The notes under the pieces were generated by a model, which saw only the letters and a list, made by a program, of their open reading frames with translations, was not told where the DNA came from and did not search any database. DNA of 64,000 nt from Drosophila miranda (Eukaryota; Arthropoda; Insecta; Diptera; Drosophilidae), in assembly GCF_003369915.1 (NCBI RefSeq), contig NW_022881603.1, forward strand, positions 5,935,249 through 5,999,248. Reading direction: 5' to 3'. Positions 11,140 to 21,833 of this stretch are shown in pieces. Positions within the stretch are counted from its first letter, which is position 1, and every line of letters starts with the position of its first letter. The position numbers and the translations under genes were made by a program.

Positions 11140-12248
11140 AATTTTTTTTCCATGTTTTAATAGTTTTGTGACCGATATAAAATTTTACTGCAAATCTGGT
11201 ACCAAGATAACATTTTCCAGCGTAACGGATCTATCACCGAACTTTACTTGAACAGTTCCATGCCCTTCAGCAATAAGTGATTTACCGCCGGCTAAAAATA
11301 CTTTTTGATTATCTTCCGTGAACGACACAAAGCGTTCCTTGTCACAACATAGATGCGCCGTTGCGCCACTGTCTATGCACCATGCATTTAACATCTGGTC
11401 ATTTGGCTTAGCTAAATTTAGGATTGGTACATATTTTTCTGGTTCCACTTTGGCATATTCGGTTACGCAAAGCATTGTACCCAATCTTTCCCCGCTTTTA
11501 CTGTTTGCGCCCTTGTTGTTTGCTCCTTCCTGCTTGCTTTTAGCACGGCATTCCGATTTAAAATGCCCTTCCTTTCCGCACTTAAAACCCTTTTTGCCCT
11601 TCTTAAAGTTTTTCTTAAAATTTTTGTTGTCATAACTGACGTGTAGTTCCGCGCTACTTGTAATTTCCTTGCTAATGCTATCTTCCTGCCTATTCGCTTC
11701 TTCAGAAATTTTTATTTTTAGCATGCTCAAGCTCGGCAAATCATCTCGCGTCTCAATCGCAACAACAAAACTTTCATACGATTTAGGTAAACCATTTAGC
11801 AACACAACTGATAAGATCTTTTCATCAACCTTTATGTTGACCTCTGCTAAAGCCTCGTGTACCACCTGGAATTTCCGCAAATATTCCTGTGCACTTATAC
11901 CATCCGACATTTTTAACGTCAACAATTGTTTAATTAAAAGCACTACCCTTGCTGGTCCGCTTGGCCTGTGAATTTTATTTAGCTTTTGCCATGCCTGTGA
12001 CGACGATACACAATTTTTAATATTGTTTAGTTGAGTCGATTTAACACAAAGTAAAATTGACGCCAACGCCTTTTGATCAGTTCAAAAGCTGCACGTTGCT
12101 CATTTGTTGCACTTTCACTAAGCTCAATTTTACCACTGACGATTGGCCACAAATCATTTTGTATGAGAACACTTCTCATCAAAACTTCCCATGTGCTATA
12201 ATTGTTTTCGTCCAGTTTCTCAATATTGATATTCATATTTCCACTCAT
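11140..12248 (-). pseudogene. Copia-type gag and protease remnant
   Basis: The start ATG at 12248 opens a Gag (MSGNMNINIEKLDENNYSTW). A 1-nt loss near 12062 shifts the frame; Gag resumes and runs to 11185. The zinc knuckle reads GFKCGKEGHFKSEC: the first Cys position carries Gly, so the CCHC is incomplete. The protease motif is WCIDSGATAHL. A TAA near 11186 stops the frame between protease and integrase, where related elements continue. Confidence 0.9.
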
Positions 12249-12787
12249 TTTTTATACTTATTGTCCCACAGTGCAAAATTTGTAACTGTCGATCGTCTCA
12301 TGCACAAAGCAACTACGACGACAATACTGTTGTCCGTGTCTTTCTTTTGTTTTTTCGTTTTCTTTTAAGTATCCCTCCGAGTTTCTATTTACACACACAC
12401 ACTCGGGATTTTCTATGCCTTGGTATACACACTTTTGGGTATACACACTCGCGGTTTTGTGCGGCTTGGCATACGCACTTTTTGGTATACACACTTGAGT
12501 CTCCGTTGGCTTTTGTGTTTCTTGATCCGTTGGGACTGCTTTATTTTGGACTTTAAACCACGGCAACGGTCCGATTCGCTGCAAAATTCTAATCAAAAAA
12601 ACACAATGCGAATCTCGGTTGAATTTGTTCAACTTGTTCTTTTGCCTTTCTATGTACACACATACACTAATGAGTCTATGCCATTTTTTTAGCACTGCTT
12701 TTCACTAAGCACCAAACAATGTTTATTGTTTCTCACTGTTTCTGTTTTATACTGTTTCTGGGTGAATTGGTGTCTGGGCCCATAACC
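12249..12787 (-). other. Untranslated leader and primer site of copia-type element
   Basis: About 540 bp between the 5' LTR and gag. Minus strand from 12787 reads GGTTATGGGCCCAGACACC, the initiator tRNA-Met fragment primer site. The leader carries degenerate repeats of TATACACAC...TTGG type between about 12390 and 12500. No other coding sequence is apparent. Confidence 0.75.
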
Positions 12788-12976
12788 TGTTAAAGTTATT
12801 TTATTTGTAAGACAGCAGAAGATCAGTATACAGAATTATATGTGCTTCCGAGTAACATACGCAAGAGACAAACGCCGAAAGAAGAATATCGATATGAGAA
12901 TATCGATATGCAGCAGGGCACATGCGCAGTGTTGTTAGAGATCAATATCTAATTATCGTGGCGGTCACTTTGAACA
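12788..12976 (-). repeat. 5' LTR of copia-type element
   Basis: 189-bp partner of 8076-8264, followed by the TSD GGCCT at 12977-12981 and the rest of the ppk exon. Confidence 0.95.
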
Positions 12977-13961
12977 GGCCTAATATATCGACATGATGTA
13001 TGTATGTTACTCTCAAATAATAAAACTCAAAAATAGAAACATGTATTTATAATAATGATTGTAGCTATACATTCACAGCCCTGAAAACCAGCCTTATTTT
13101 AATGCTTTATCCTATACGATTACATCGGATCCATCAGTGCACAGTTTCAATGTGGAAGGAATAGACAACCACCACGATGTTATTGAAGAACCAGTCTCTC
13201 AACGAATGTGCAAATTCGACACGGAGACCAATGACAATAAAGTTCTGTACAGGCAAGTCATCAGTACTTTGTTGTAATACTGCATACACATACCTATACG
13301 AGATATTAATCTAACATTTTTCCAGTTTTTCCTCAAGCATGTCCGAAATTCGAAGTGAAATTGAAATGAAACTCTGCAACTGTACTTTATTTAACCAGAG
13401 TGAACAAAGTATTTGCACTCTCATAAAATGATCATAAAATCTGTTTCCAATCTATCTTATTTCTAACTTAATTTAGATCCTCTAAAATATTGCGGAGTTG
13501 AAGGGATCGTGTGCTTGGACAAAGGTATTCTAGTTATTCCAAAGTAAATGCATTCTAAATTTTGGATATAAAATTCTTCCAGAAAATCTAGCAACTAAAG
13601 AGCTATGTTGGTTCTAATATGGTATGCTCACCATCCTGCATGGAACAACAGATAAGCTACGTTGGGTAAGTGAAAAAGTTTATTTTGAAACGGATTACGC
13701 CAACTAAAACATCCAAGATCTCGAGAAAAAAATTTCAACGAATACGGACCAATCATGGTCGAAATCGAAATAACATCACCACCAACAGCCAGATATTTCA
13801 GAGCAGTCACTCAAACAAAATTGGATTTAGTAGGTAAGATGTTATTTTCCAAAAGTTCTTGGAATTATCATTTTTGTAGATTGTTTATTTAAAAATACAT
13901 TTTTGATTTCCAGTTGCCATTGGAGGTGTAATTGGCCTTTACACTGGAGCATCCTTGTTGA

Positions 13962-13965
13962 ACAT
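13962..13965. repeat. Target site duplication ACAT (left) of element B
   Basis: ACAT precedes TGTAAG at 13966 and is repeated at 23856-23859 after the 3' LTR. Deleting the element and one ACAT restores the DEG/ENaC frame (SLLNI-LEIISM). Confidence 0.95.
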
Positions 13966-16037
13966 TGTAAGAGGCTTGTAGCTGAGGGCGTAAACTAAAT
14001 TGACCGCCAACGGCGTTGTATGGGCAGCCAAAGTCTCGCTGCTACAGGGGGTTTTGGAGTCAGGGGCTCTTAAACGGTGCTCTGAAAGGTTGGCTCCCTC
14101 TGGGGGTGAGTTAACGCTGATGGCAGGTGAAGAGAAAGAGGAGAAAGCGATGACATTCGAACGTCATCCAGCGGATCCGACCGGTCTCATAGTGGATGGG
14201 AGCGTGTCCATCTTCCTTTTGGAATTTGGATGTCGAGCGACCAACATCGCCCCGAACAGGCTCAGCAAAAATCATTAATGAAAAAGTTCCAAGGTCAAGA
14301 AAAGAATATTGTCAAAGCGCGAGTGGTATCCAGCAGCAGCAAAGCAAAAGTCGCGGGACTACGATAACTGAAGCTAGGTCGGCCACTGGGGCCAAGATTG
14401 ACGGGTAAGAGGAACAAAAAGTGGGTTACCACAGATCTTTCGGGGCCGAATACGTTAGACGGTTCTTTTTCCCTGCACTAGATTTGGCGCCTAGCAATTT
14501 GGGCTGGCGAAGCAGCGGCGCTCCAAGCAGCTGATCCGTCGCAGCACGGAGCGAGGGAGCAGAGACGCAGAAAAAATTCAGAGAGGCTCGACCTTCGCGG
14601 GCAGCCGGATCGACGTCGGTGAGGCGGCGGCCACAAAGCGGGACGGTCGATAATCCGCGATAGCGGAAAGTTCAGCACCGGCGAAATACGAACGGAGAAA
14701 AAGGAGGAAAATAGCGCAAATCCTACCTAAACGTGCCGTATGGCAAATACAGTTAACAAGGCCCAATTAAGATCCGCAGCACATAGGGAAGGAAAGAGTT
14801 AGTGTGTTGTTGGAGTTCAATACTCAGAGCTGCAAGGGTAATGCCCCAAAAAAATAAAGAGGGCGAGCGGAGCCAAAGGTGATGCGCGCATAGGCAGAGA
14901 GTGAAAGCGGTGGAGAGAGAGAACACGCAAGCAGCAAAGGCAGAGCCCAATAGGAGAGCGAGCGAGCTATAAAAACGCTCGCCAGCAACGGAGCCGAAGA
15001 GGGCTGGCGATAAGCCGAGAGAAGTAACATAAGTTAACATAAGAGTAAGCAGAATAGTACCGAGCAGCAGAACAGCTATTTAAGTTTACATACATACATA
15101 TACATAAAAAAGAAATGCAGAAATGAAGAACAGCAGTGAGGGAGCATAGAGTAGGGGCAAGAAGGGCAAGAGGAAGAGTGAATATGAAACTAAAACAAAT
15201 CCATAAATAGATAACCTTCCATGCACAGATCAAAACAAAAAAAAATAACAAGAACCAATATGTTTATAACCGAAATGCAATAATAATACACCCGAACCCA
15301 AAATATCATATTAACCACAGTTTTGCAGCAACCATCAGAAAGCGCTTTCGACGGTGGATCCGCAGTAAAAGTGAGTTTATTTACTAGGTATTTGATTACA
15401 ATCATTTGGGCATGGAAGAAATTGTCTATGGGTGTTCCGACCAAATTGCCTCACCGTTTCGTAGCCCGTAAGAATCAACATTTATATTCTATCGTTAAAT
15501 TTTAATCTTTACCATTGCACATTTATTCAAATACTAGTTTATAAGTTTACCTGATCCTAGTTCAAGGAACCAGGCCCAGGTAGCCTATGGGAGGGAACAT
15601 ATACCCCGTATTTTTATGTATAATTTAGTTCCAATAAATATCATTATAATGTTTAACTAAACAATTCTTATGATCTCCCCTTCCAAGCCCCTGTAGCGCG
15701 TGTCGGCACACCAAGGGGTCATGGCCGACAGATAGATGTATGGAATGGCATGACCAAGGTAGGGTGGGCAAGGAGTCCTCGAAACAGCTGAGGATCGTCC
15801 GTCTGTCTTTTAGGTAATCGTCCGTGTTATGTGGTCATTTGTAGTGAACTCTGTCCGGTGAGGTGTATGGCTTGTTTTTTTCTTGCACGTTAAATTTAAA
15901 ATAAAGAAAGTAAAGGGCCTCGGACTATGACAATAAAACAACTCCACCCCCTTGCTGACGAGCCAGCAGCCGGAAACAATACGTGCCGGTCATAGCCGAG
16001 TAATACCATCTCGCCCAAGTACTCGTTACCCATTACA
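13966..16037 (+). repeat. 5' LTR of element B (2072 bp)
   Basis: Matches 21834-23855 with few substitutions and three main length differences: CATCGCCC near 14240, one TACA unit near 15090, and a 34-bp segment near 15300-15336 absent from the 3' copy. TATAAAA at 14968-14974 is a likely core promoter; AATAAA near 15633 is a polyadenylation signal. Confidence 0.95.
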
Positions 16038-16063
16038 GTAATAATTAAGAAGATCATTATTTT

Positions 16064-16081
16064 TGGCGCCCAACGTGGGGC
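16064..16081 (+). promoter_or_regulatory. tRNA-Lys primer binding site of element B
   Basis: TGGCGCCCAACGTGGGGC, 18 nt, the classic site for the tRNA-Lys(CUU) type primer used by some retroviruses. It begins 26 nt after the LTR end instead of immediately next to it. Confidence 0.88.
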
Positions 16082-17072
16082 CACCTTGTGTTGTACATCG
16101 GATTGACTCCGATTAATTAATACCAGGAGGACTCACACATTCCATTGACCACAATTGTCTTCTTTCCCATCTGTCTTATTTACAACCTTGTATTGTCTGA
16201 GTGAATAGTGAATAGGGTAGCTGTCCGTAAAGTTTACGCTGGTTAGCGTATAGCTTTGATGGCAAATATCTGTTTCACTACAAAGTTTTCTGCGAGCATG
16301 GAACCATGACAAAAACTTGGAATGCAGGCAAATTAGCCTCAGAGGCGATAACCTGTCCAGTGAGATGTGGGTTCGAGCGGGATTTCTATATTTTCAACAA
16401 GTGAAGGGACGACTGGGATAGAATGCATAGGAATTCAGAATGGGTCGGCTGCGAGCAGTTGCCTTCTGACCACATTTACCTAGCGATAGTTTTCACTTAA
16501 CTTTATCTTTTATTTGTTTTGATGTTTTTGTTGAAAAGCCATTCTGACGATTGGAAATCAAGTTGATTCAACCTTAGGGATGAATCTCTGACCACGGCAG
16601 ATGGACTGGAACGGAAACATGGCAGTTCTTCTATTTGTTTGTGATCGAGAAATTGAGTCGAGTAGGAAACAAGGAGAGTTTTTTTGTCATGAAATGCCTC
16701 CTGTCCACGATTCATTTGTGTTGGTCAGTTTCATAAATTTGCTATTAGACGTTACCAAAAAAAGCGGACAATTGGTGTGCAGCTTCTGCAGGGAGCTATT
16801 GGGAGTCGGGAGATCATTCTTTTCTTTTGATGGTATAATTTCAAAGAATTAAATTTCTTTATATATTTCTTTTATAGAAACATTTTTATATTTTCTTCTA
16901 TATTTTTTTTTATAATTTTATTTATATCTTATTTTTGTTATATATTTTTTATATATACTCACATACATATGTACATTCATTATACAGGCTACATAAATAG
17001 ATTTGATACATTTATTGGGGGGTTATTCCGCAATATGATGTAATTAATTCTGGGAAGAAATTAAATAGTTCT
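16082..17072 (+). other. Untranslated leader of element B
   Basis: About 1 kb between primer site and gag. An AT-rich, T-run tract fills 16850-16990. Possible role: packaging or internal ribosome entry, not shown by sequence. The short frame at 16601-16852 (83 codons) has no recognised motif. Confidence 0.6.
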
Positions 17073-18533
17073 ATGGGTCTGGATAGATCGCCACGAAAAG
17101 GGGTGCCTCCTCGAAGCATAGAATGCAGCTTATGCAAGTCCGAGTTGGGAACTGGGGAAAATTATAAAACGAAGTGCGGGCATCCGTTTCATAAGGCATG
17201 TATAAAAACGCATTTCACTGTTAAAACAACTTGCCCAACTTGTGATTCGGTTTGCATAGCTCAAACCATTACAAATCCAGCTAGCACATCTGTGTTAACG
17301 AGGCAGCAATCTAGACTCGTACCAATCCCAAGAGCAGATAGCTTATCAGATTTGGCCGAAACGATAAGTGAAGAGCTAAGTGCAAGCGAGAACCCGTCCA
17401 TCGTCGAGATGAGCCAGACGTCTGCCGAAATTGCAGCCGCTGTCAAGGCTATGCAGAACGAGCTGTTAACTCAGTTGACAGAACAAATGGCGAATCTCAT
17501 TCAAACCAATGTAGAAGCTCACATAAATCATATGGAGCAGCAAAGACAAACGCCAAATCCAAATACTAGCAGGAATACTTCTTTGGAGCAGCTACTAGGA
17601 ATCAATGGGCAGCAACCAGATCCGGGGTTACCTCCGCGTGCTACCAGCGCCCGATCGGTAGGTTCAGAATTGGCCCAAAGACCAGACAAAGTAGGCCACA
17701 TAATGTCGAACTGGAAATTAAGATTTTCAGGAACCACCGATACAATAGGAATCGATAGCTTTATCTATAGAGTTGAGGCCCTTACTCATCAGACGTTAGA
17801 GGGAAATTTCTCACTTCTGTGTGGTAATGCGAATTCGCAATTTGATGGCAAGGCATCTGATTTCTTTTGGCGATATCACAAGTCGGTAGGAGTAGTTCGT
17901 TGGCAGGAGCTTTGTGCTGCGTTGAGGAAGCAATTCCGAGACTCCAGAACGGATGTGGATATCCGCCAAATGATAAGGGATAGAAAACAGATGGAAAAAG
18001 AAACGTTCGAAAGTTTCTACGATGCCATCCTAAAGCTAACTGATAGACTCGACCAGCCTCTTAGTGAGAAGACGCTGATTGAAATTGTGAGGCGTAATTT
18101 ACGTCCGGAAATTCAGCATGAAATTCTTAACATACGGGTAGATTCGATGGAAACCTTGAGGGATATATGCAGGAAAAGGGAATGCTTTTTAGAAGAAGTC
18201 CGTAAGAATCATGGTTATCAGAAACCATCGGTCTTTAAGAAGCAGATATCAGAGCTCTGGGAGGAAGCGAACATCGATGATGCCGTAGAATTTTCTGAAG
18301 GAGAGGTAGAGGATGAGATAGGCGCTTTTGCTCTCGTATGCTGGAATTGCAGGAAGGAGGGGCATAGGTATCAAGACTGCGCGGAAAAAAGGAAAATTTT
18401 TTGCTATGGATGCGGGATTCCTAATGCCTATAAACCTTCATGTGCGCGATGCCAAAAAAACGCGCAAAGGAGCACTGCAGCATCTCGTCCACTGACCAGT
18501 GTTCCCAACCGGCAAGCGGCGACAAAGGAGTGA
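17073..18533 (+). CDS. Gag of element B with N-terminal RING-H2 finger
   Basis: 486 residues. After about 20 residues comes CSLC...CGHPFHKAC...CPTC, a full RING-H2 finger with spacing C-x2-C-x13-C-x-H-x2-H-x2-C-x10-C-x2-C. RING-H2 fingers are usually E3 ubiquitin ligase modules. The central region matches element A Gag (for example KLRFSG...IDSFIYRVEALTHQTLEGNF), then an acidic patch, the nucleocapsid knuckle CWNCRKEGHRYQDC and a trailing cluster CYGCGIPNAYKPSCARC. ATG 17073 is the first in-frame start and gives the complete RING. The last 94 nt overlap pol. Confidence 0.93.
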   Translation: MGLDRSPRKGVPPRSIECSLCKSELGTGENYKTKCGHPFHKACIKTHFTVKTTCPTCDSVCIAQTITNPASTSVLTRQQSRLVPIPRADSLSDLAETISEELSASENPSIVEMSQTSAEIAAAVKAMQNELLTQLTEQMANLIQTNVEAHINHMEQQRQTPNPNTSRNTSLEQLLGINGQQPDPGLPPRATSARSVGSELAQRPDKVGHIMSNWKLRFSGTTDTIGIDSFIYRVEALTHQTLEGNFSLLCGNANSQFDGKASDFFWRYHKSVGVVRWQELCAALRKQFRDSRTDVDIRQMIRDRKQMEKETFESFYDAILKLTDRLDQPLSEKTLIEIVRRNLRPEIQHEILNIRVDSMETLRDICRKRECFLEEVRKNHGYQKPSVFKKQISELWEEANIDDAVEFSEGEVEDEIGAFALVCWNCRKEGHRYQDCAEKRKIFCYGCGIPNAYKPSCARCQKNAQRSTAASRPLTSVPNRQAATKE

Positions 18534-21500
18534 GGATATATAGCAGTGGTGGGGAGCGGGAAATGACACACTACCTTTCGGCTGGTCAGCCAGAGTATTT
18601 TTGGCATACTAAGCTGGAAAATATTAGGAAGATTGGGTTTCCGAGCTTTGGCGACAAAGCAAAGACAAGTTCTCGCAGCAGTCGGCGGTTAAAAAAATTC
18701 TGGGAGTCAGTAAAGTACATAAATAGCATTAGAAGAAACAAAGGGGACAAACGCCCTTATGCTGAAGTTGGTCTTCTGGATAATAAGCGAGTGGGTTTGC
18801 TCGATACAGGAGCTGCTCTGACTTGCATCGGAGGGAAACTGGCCAAAGAATATATTATCAGCAGGAAGCCGTTTAAAAAGGTGCTGTCCAAGGCATGCAC
18901 CGCTGATGGAAGTCATCAGAAAATAGTTGGTAAATTTAGGACTAGTATAGAGTATAAAGGTATAAGTAAAGAATTAGATATATACATAATCCCTTCGTTA
19001 AGTCAGGATGTTTATTTAGGAATTGATTTTTGGATGTCGTTTGATCTTTTGCCCCCACCCTTAGAGGTGGCGGAAATATCAGCCGCCACAGAGCAGCACG
19101 TTCTGACAGACATTCAGGAATTGAAATTGCAGGGAATGGTCCAACGTTTTCCATCATTTGCGACATCGGGTCTCGGGAAAACTTCGGTGTTGTCACACTC
19201 AATAGACACTGGAAACGCGAAGCCCGTTAAGCAGCGTCATTTTCCAGTTTCCCCGGCAATTGAGAAGTTATTGTACACTGAGATTGACAGGATGCTTCAA
19301 CTAGGAGTGATTGAAGAATCTGAGAGTCCTTGGTCCTCGCCAGTAGTACTTGTCCGGAAACCGGTAAAAGTCAGAGTTTGTTTGGACAGCAGAAAAGTGA
19401 ATGAGGTTACGGAAAAAGATGCGTACCCCCTTCCCCAAATAGATGGCATTCTCAGCCGTTTACCGAAGGCAGTGTTCATAAGTAGTCTCGACCTGAAGGA
19501 TGCATATTGGCAGATCCCCTTGGATCCGGCATCTAGGTGTAAAACTGCATTCACGGTTCCAGGGAGTCCCTTGTATCATTATAAAGTCATGCCGTTTGGT
19601 CTCTGTAATGCCTCTCAAACCATGACACGCTTAATGGATAAAGTCATTCCTGCGTCGCTTAGAAACGAAGTCTTCGTTTATTTGGACGACTTATTGCTGG
19701 TGTCAGATACGTTTGAAAGACATTTACTCGTTTTGGACACCGTGGCCTCGCGGATTCGGGAAGCTGGCTTGACCTTAAATATCGAGAAAAGTAAATTCTG
19801 TGTGCGCTCTGTGAGATACCTAGGGCATATAATAGGAGAGGGTGGTATTCGCACTGACCCCGAAAAAGTCTCGGCTATTTCGGATTTTCCATTGCCGACG
19901 TCGTTGAAAGCGTTGAGAAGCTTTCTGGGATTGGCAGGGTGGTATCGAAAATTCATAAACAACTTTGCGTCTGTATCCGCCCCGTTGACCGACCTATTAA
20001 AGCCGAAGCAAAAGTTCGTGATGACAACAGAAGGCAAGGAAGCTTTTGAGCGGTTAAAGGGCATGCTTTGCAGTGCTCCGGTCTTGCAAAGTCCGGACTT
20101 CAGCAAACCATTTTTTATACATTGCGACGCCAGTAAAAGCGGGGTAGGCGGAGTACTGGTACAGAAGTCGGTCGAAGGGGAAGAACTGCCGATAGCCTTC
20201 GTTTCGAAGAAGCTTAACAAAGCCCAAAGAAACTATACGGTTACAGAGCAGGAATGTCTCGCTGCTCTGGTGAGCATAAAAAGATTCAGAGCCTATGTAG
20301 AGGGTCAGGAGTTCACTGTAATTACGGATCACGCCTCGCTGAAATGGCTCATGTCTCAAAGTGATTTGAATTCGAGGTTAGCGAGATGGGCTTTAAAACT
20401 GCAAGGTTTCCGGTTCAGTATCCAACACAGAAGAGGGAAGCTGAATGTTGTTCCGGATGCCTTGTCCAGGGTCCCATATGACCAAGTGGCTGCAGTGGAT
20501 TTCAGCAATGGCTTGCTGGTGGACATTGAGTCAGCTCATTTCAAATCGGGAGAATATTTGGAACTGATGGAGGGAATTAAGAGCAATATGGCTCAACTCC
20601 CCGACCTTAAAATAGTTGATTCTCTGATCTATCGGCGATCCGAGCATGTAAAAGGAGACATCCTTAACGACGCGTTTGCTTGGAAGTTGTGGGTACCCAG
20701 GGGGATGGTCAAAGAAGTGCTTAAGAGAGCACACGATGATCCGCTGGCTTCCCATGGTGGAGTCCACAAGACACTCGAGCGGATTCGGCGTTATTATTTC
20801 TGGCCCGGACTCGTCAATGACGTAAAAGACTACGTGGCAGCCTGCGAGCAATGTAAAATGTCAAAAGCTCCAAACGCTCCGTTACGTCCACCGATGGGAA
20901 AAGCGGCCGAGTCGCAAAGGTTCTTCCAGCGTCTCTATATTGATTTCTTAGGTCCGTATCCTAGGTCTCGCAGTGGAAATATAGGAATTTTTATTGTCCT
21001 GGACCATTATTCGAAATTTGTTTTCCTCAAGGCTGTAAAAAAATTAAATGCGGATGTTGTGCTGAGGTATTTAGAGGAGGAGTTATTCCATACTTTCGGA
21101 GTTCCAGAGGGAATTGTATCTGACAACGGATCGCAATTTCGATCCGAGAAGTTTCAAGGCCTGCTCAGAAGGCATCGAATAACGCACACGCTAACAGCTG
21201 TCCACGCTCCCCAAGCCAATGCTTCGGAGCGAGTCAACCGTTCGGTCATCGCTGCCATTCGGTCGTATATTCGCAGTGACCAGAAAGACTGGGATGAGAG
21301 TCTTAGCAAAATATGCTGTGCGTTGAGGTCGGCGGTTCACTCAGGGTTAGGATCCACGCCCTACTATATGGTTTTCGGCCAGCAGATGGTGTCTTCAGGC
21401 GCAACGTATTCTTTGCTGAGGAAATTGGGGATGTTAGAGGACAAGGCAGCGACCTTCACACGTGAGGATTCATTGGATATCGTCAGAAAGAGAGCGTGTG

Positions 21501-21760
21501 AAGTGATGCGGAAGCAATGGGAGCGAAATCGACGGCATTATGACCTGAGGGCACAGGAAGTATCGTACCAGGTGGGGCAGGAAGTGCTACGGCGAAATTT
21601 TAAACAAAGCAATTTTCAAGCCGGCTACAACGCTAAGCTAGGGCCAATGTTTCTTAAGGCGCGAGTTAGACGGAAAGTGGGGAACTCGATTTATGAGCTG
21701 GAAGATCTGCAAGGAAAGCTCATCGGAAGGTACCACGGGAAGGATATCCGGCAAGTGTAG
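18440..21760 (+). CDS. Pol of element B (protease, RT, RNase H, integrase), intact
   Basis: 1106 codons counted from the first ATG in frame, though translation probably enters by frameshift at 18461. Protease VGLLDTGAALTCIGG at about residue 120. RT with SSLDLKDAYWQIPL and the box VYLDDLLLVSD (about 413). RNase H HCDASKSGVGG (about 560) and DHASLKWLM. Integrase HHCC finger from about 763 (HDDPLASHGGVHKT ... CEQCK), core D (DFLGPYPRS, about 834), D (SDNGSQF, about 893), E (ANASERVNRS, about 929). The C-terminal tail ends GRYHGKDIRQV. No env follows; the ORF is 60 bp from the polypurine tract. No frame breaks or missing catalytic residues. Confidence 0.95.
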   Translation: MCAMPKKRAKEHCSISSTDQCSQPASGDKGVRIYSSGGEREMTHYLSAGQPEYFWHTKLENIRKIGFPSFGDKAKTSSRSSRRLKKFWESVKYINSIRRNKGDKRPYAEVGLLDNKRVGLLDTGAALTCIGGKLAKEYIISRKPFKKVLSKACTADGSHQKIVGKFRTSIEYKGISKELDIYIIPSLSQDVYLGIDFWMSFDLLPPPLEVAEISAATEQHVLTDIQELKLQGMVQRFPSFATSGLGKTSVLSHSIDTGNAKPVKQRHFPVSPAIEKLLYTEIDRMLQLGVIEESESPWSSPVVLVRKPVKVRVCLDSRKVNEVTEKDAYPLPQIDGILSRLPKAVFISSLDLKDAYWQIPLDPASRCKTAFTVPGSPLYHYKVMPFGLCNASQTMTRLMDKVIPASLRNEVFVYLDDLLLVSDTFERHLLVLDTVASRIREAGLTLNIEKSKFCVRSVRYLGHIIGEGGIRTDPEKVSAISDFPLPTSLKALRSFLGLAGWYRKFINNFASVSAPLTDLLKPKQKFVMTTEGKEAFERLKGMLCSAPVLQSPDFSKPFFIHCDASKSGVGGVLVQKSVEGEELPIAFVSKKLNKAQRNYTVTEQECLAALVSIKRFRAYVEGQEFTVITDHASLKWLMSQSDLNSRLARWALKLQGFRFSIQHRRGKLNVVPDALSRVPYDQVAAVDFSNGLLVDIESAHFKSGEYLELMEGIKSNMAQLPDLKIVDSLIYRRSEHVKGDILNDAFAWKLWVPRGMVKEVLKRAHDDPLASHGGVHKTLERIRRYYFWPGLVNDVKDYVAACEQCKMSKAPNAPLRPPMGKAAESQRFFQRLYIDFLGPYPRSRSGNIGIFIVLDHYSKFVFLKAVKKLNADVVLRYLEEELFHTFGVPEGIVSDNGSQFRSEKFQGLLRRHRITHTLTAVHAPQANASERVNRSVIAAIRSYIRSDQKDWDESLSKICCALRSAVHSGLGSTPYYMVFGQQMVSSGATYSLLRKLGMLEDKAATFTREDSLDIVRKRACEVMRKQWERNRRHYDLRAQEVSYQVGQEVLRRNFKQSNFQAGYNAKLGPMFLKARVRRKVGNSIYELEDLQGKLIGRYHGKDIRQV
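18455..18461 (+). promoter_or_regulatory. -1 frameshift slippery heptamer of element B
   Basis: A AAA AAC in the gag frame (TGC CAA AAA AAC GCG). Pol occupies the -1 frame from 18440. It is the same type of site as in betaretroviral gag-pro junctions. A downstream stem or pseudoknot was not modelled. Confidence 0.75.
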
Positions 21761-21820
21761 CTACAAGCCAGTCAGCCTTGTGGATTTCTCAAGGCAGGCA
21801 ATATCCCCAAGTCTGACTTT

Positions 21821-21830
21821 GGCAGGGGGA
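21821..21830 (+). other. Polypurine tract of element B
   Basis: GGCAGGGGGA three bases before the 3' LTR start, matching the GGCGGGGGG tract in element A. Confidence 0.65.
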
Positions 21831-21833
21831 TTT

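Larger units (their letters stand above)
8076..12976 (-). mobile_element. Copia-type LTR retrotransposon, dead, inserted in ppk29 exon
   Basis: A 4.9-kb Ty1/copia element in antisense orientation. The 189-bp LTRs are at 8076-8264 (3') and 12788-12976 (5'); they start TGTT, end AACA and differ at three positions. Next to the 5' LTR the minus strand reads GGTTATGGGCCCAG, the copia/1731-type primer site for an internal fragment of initiator tRNA-Met. The gag-pol frame is interrupted by at least four lesions and the RT active site is mutated, so the copy is non-autonomous. TSD GGCCT is intact. Confidence 0.95.

Noticed and set aside
14753-15040. Long hydrophobic frame on the minus strand, repeated at 22609-22896
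   Set aside because: Shadow of repetitive purine-rich LTR sequence in element B; duplicated with the LTR.
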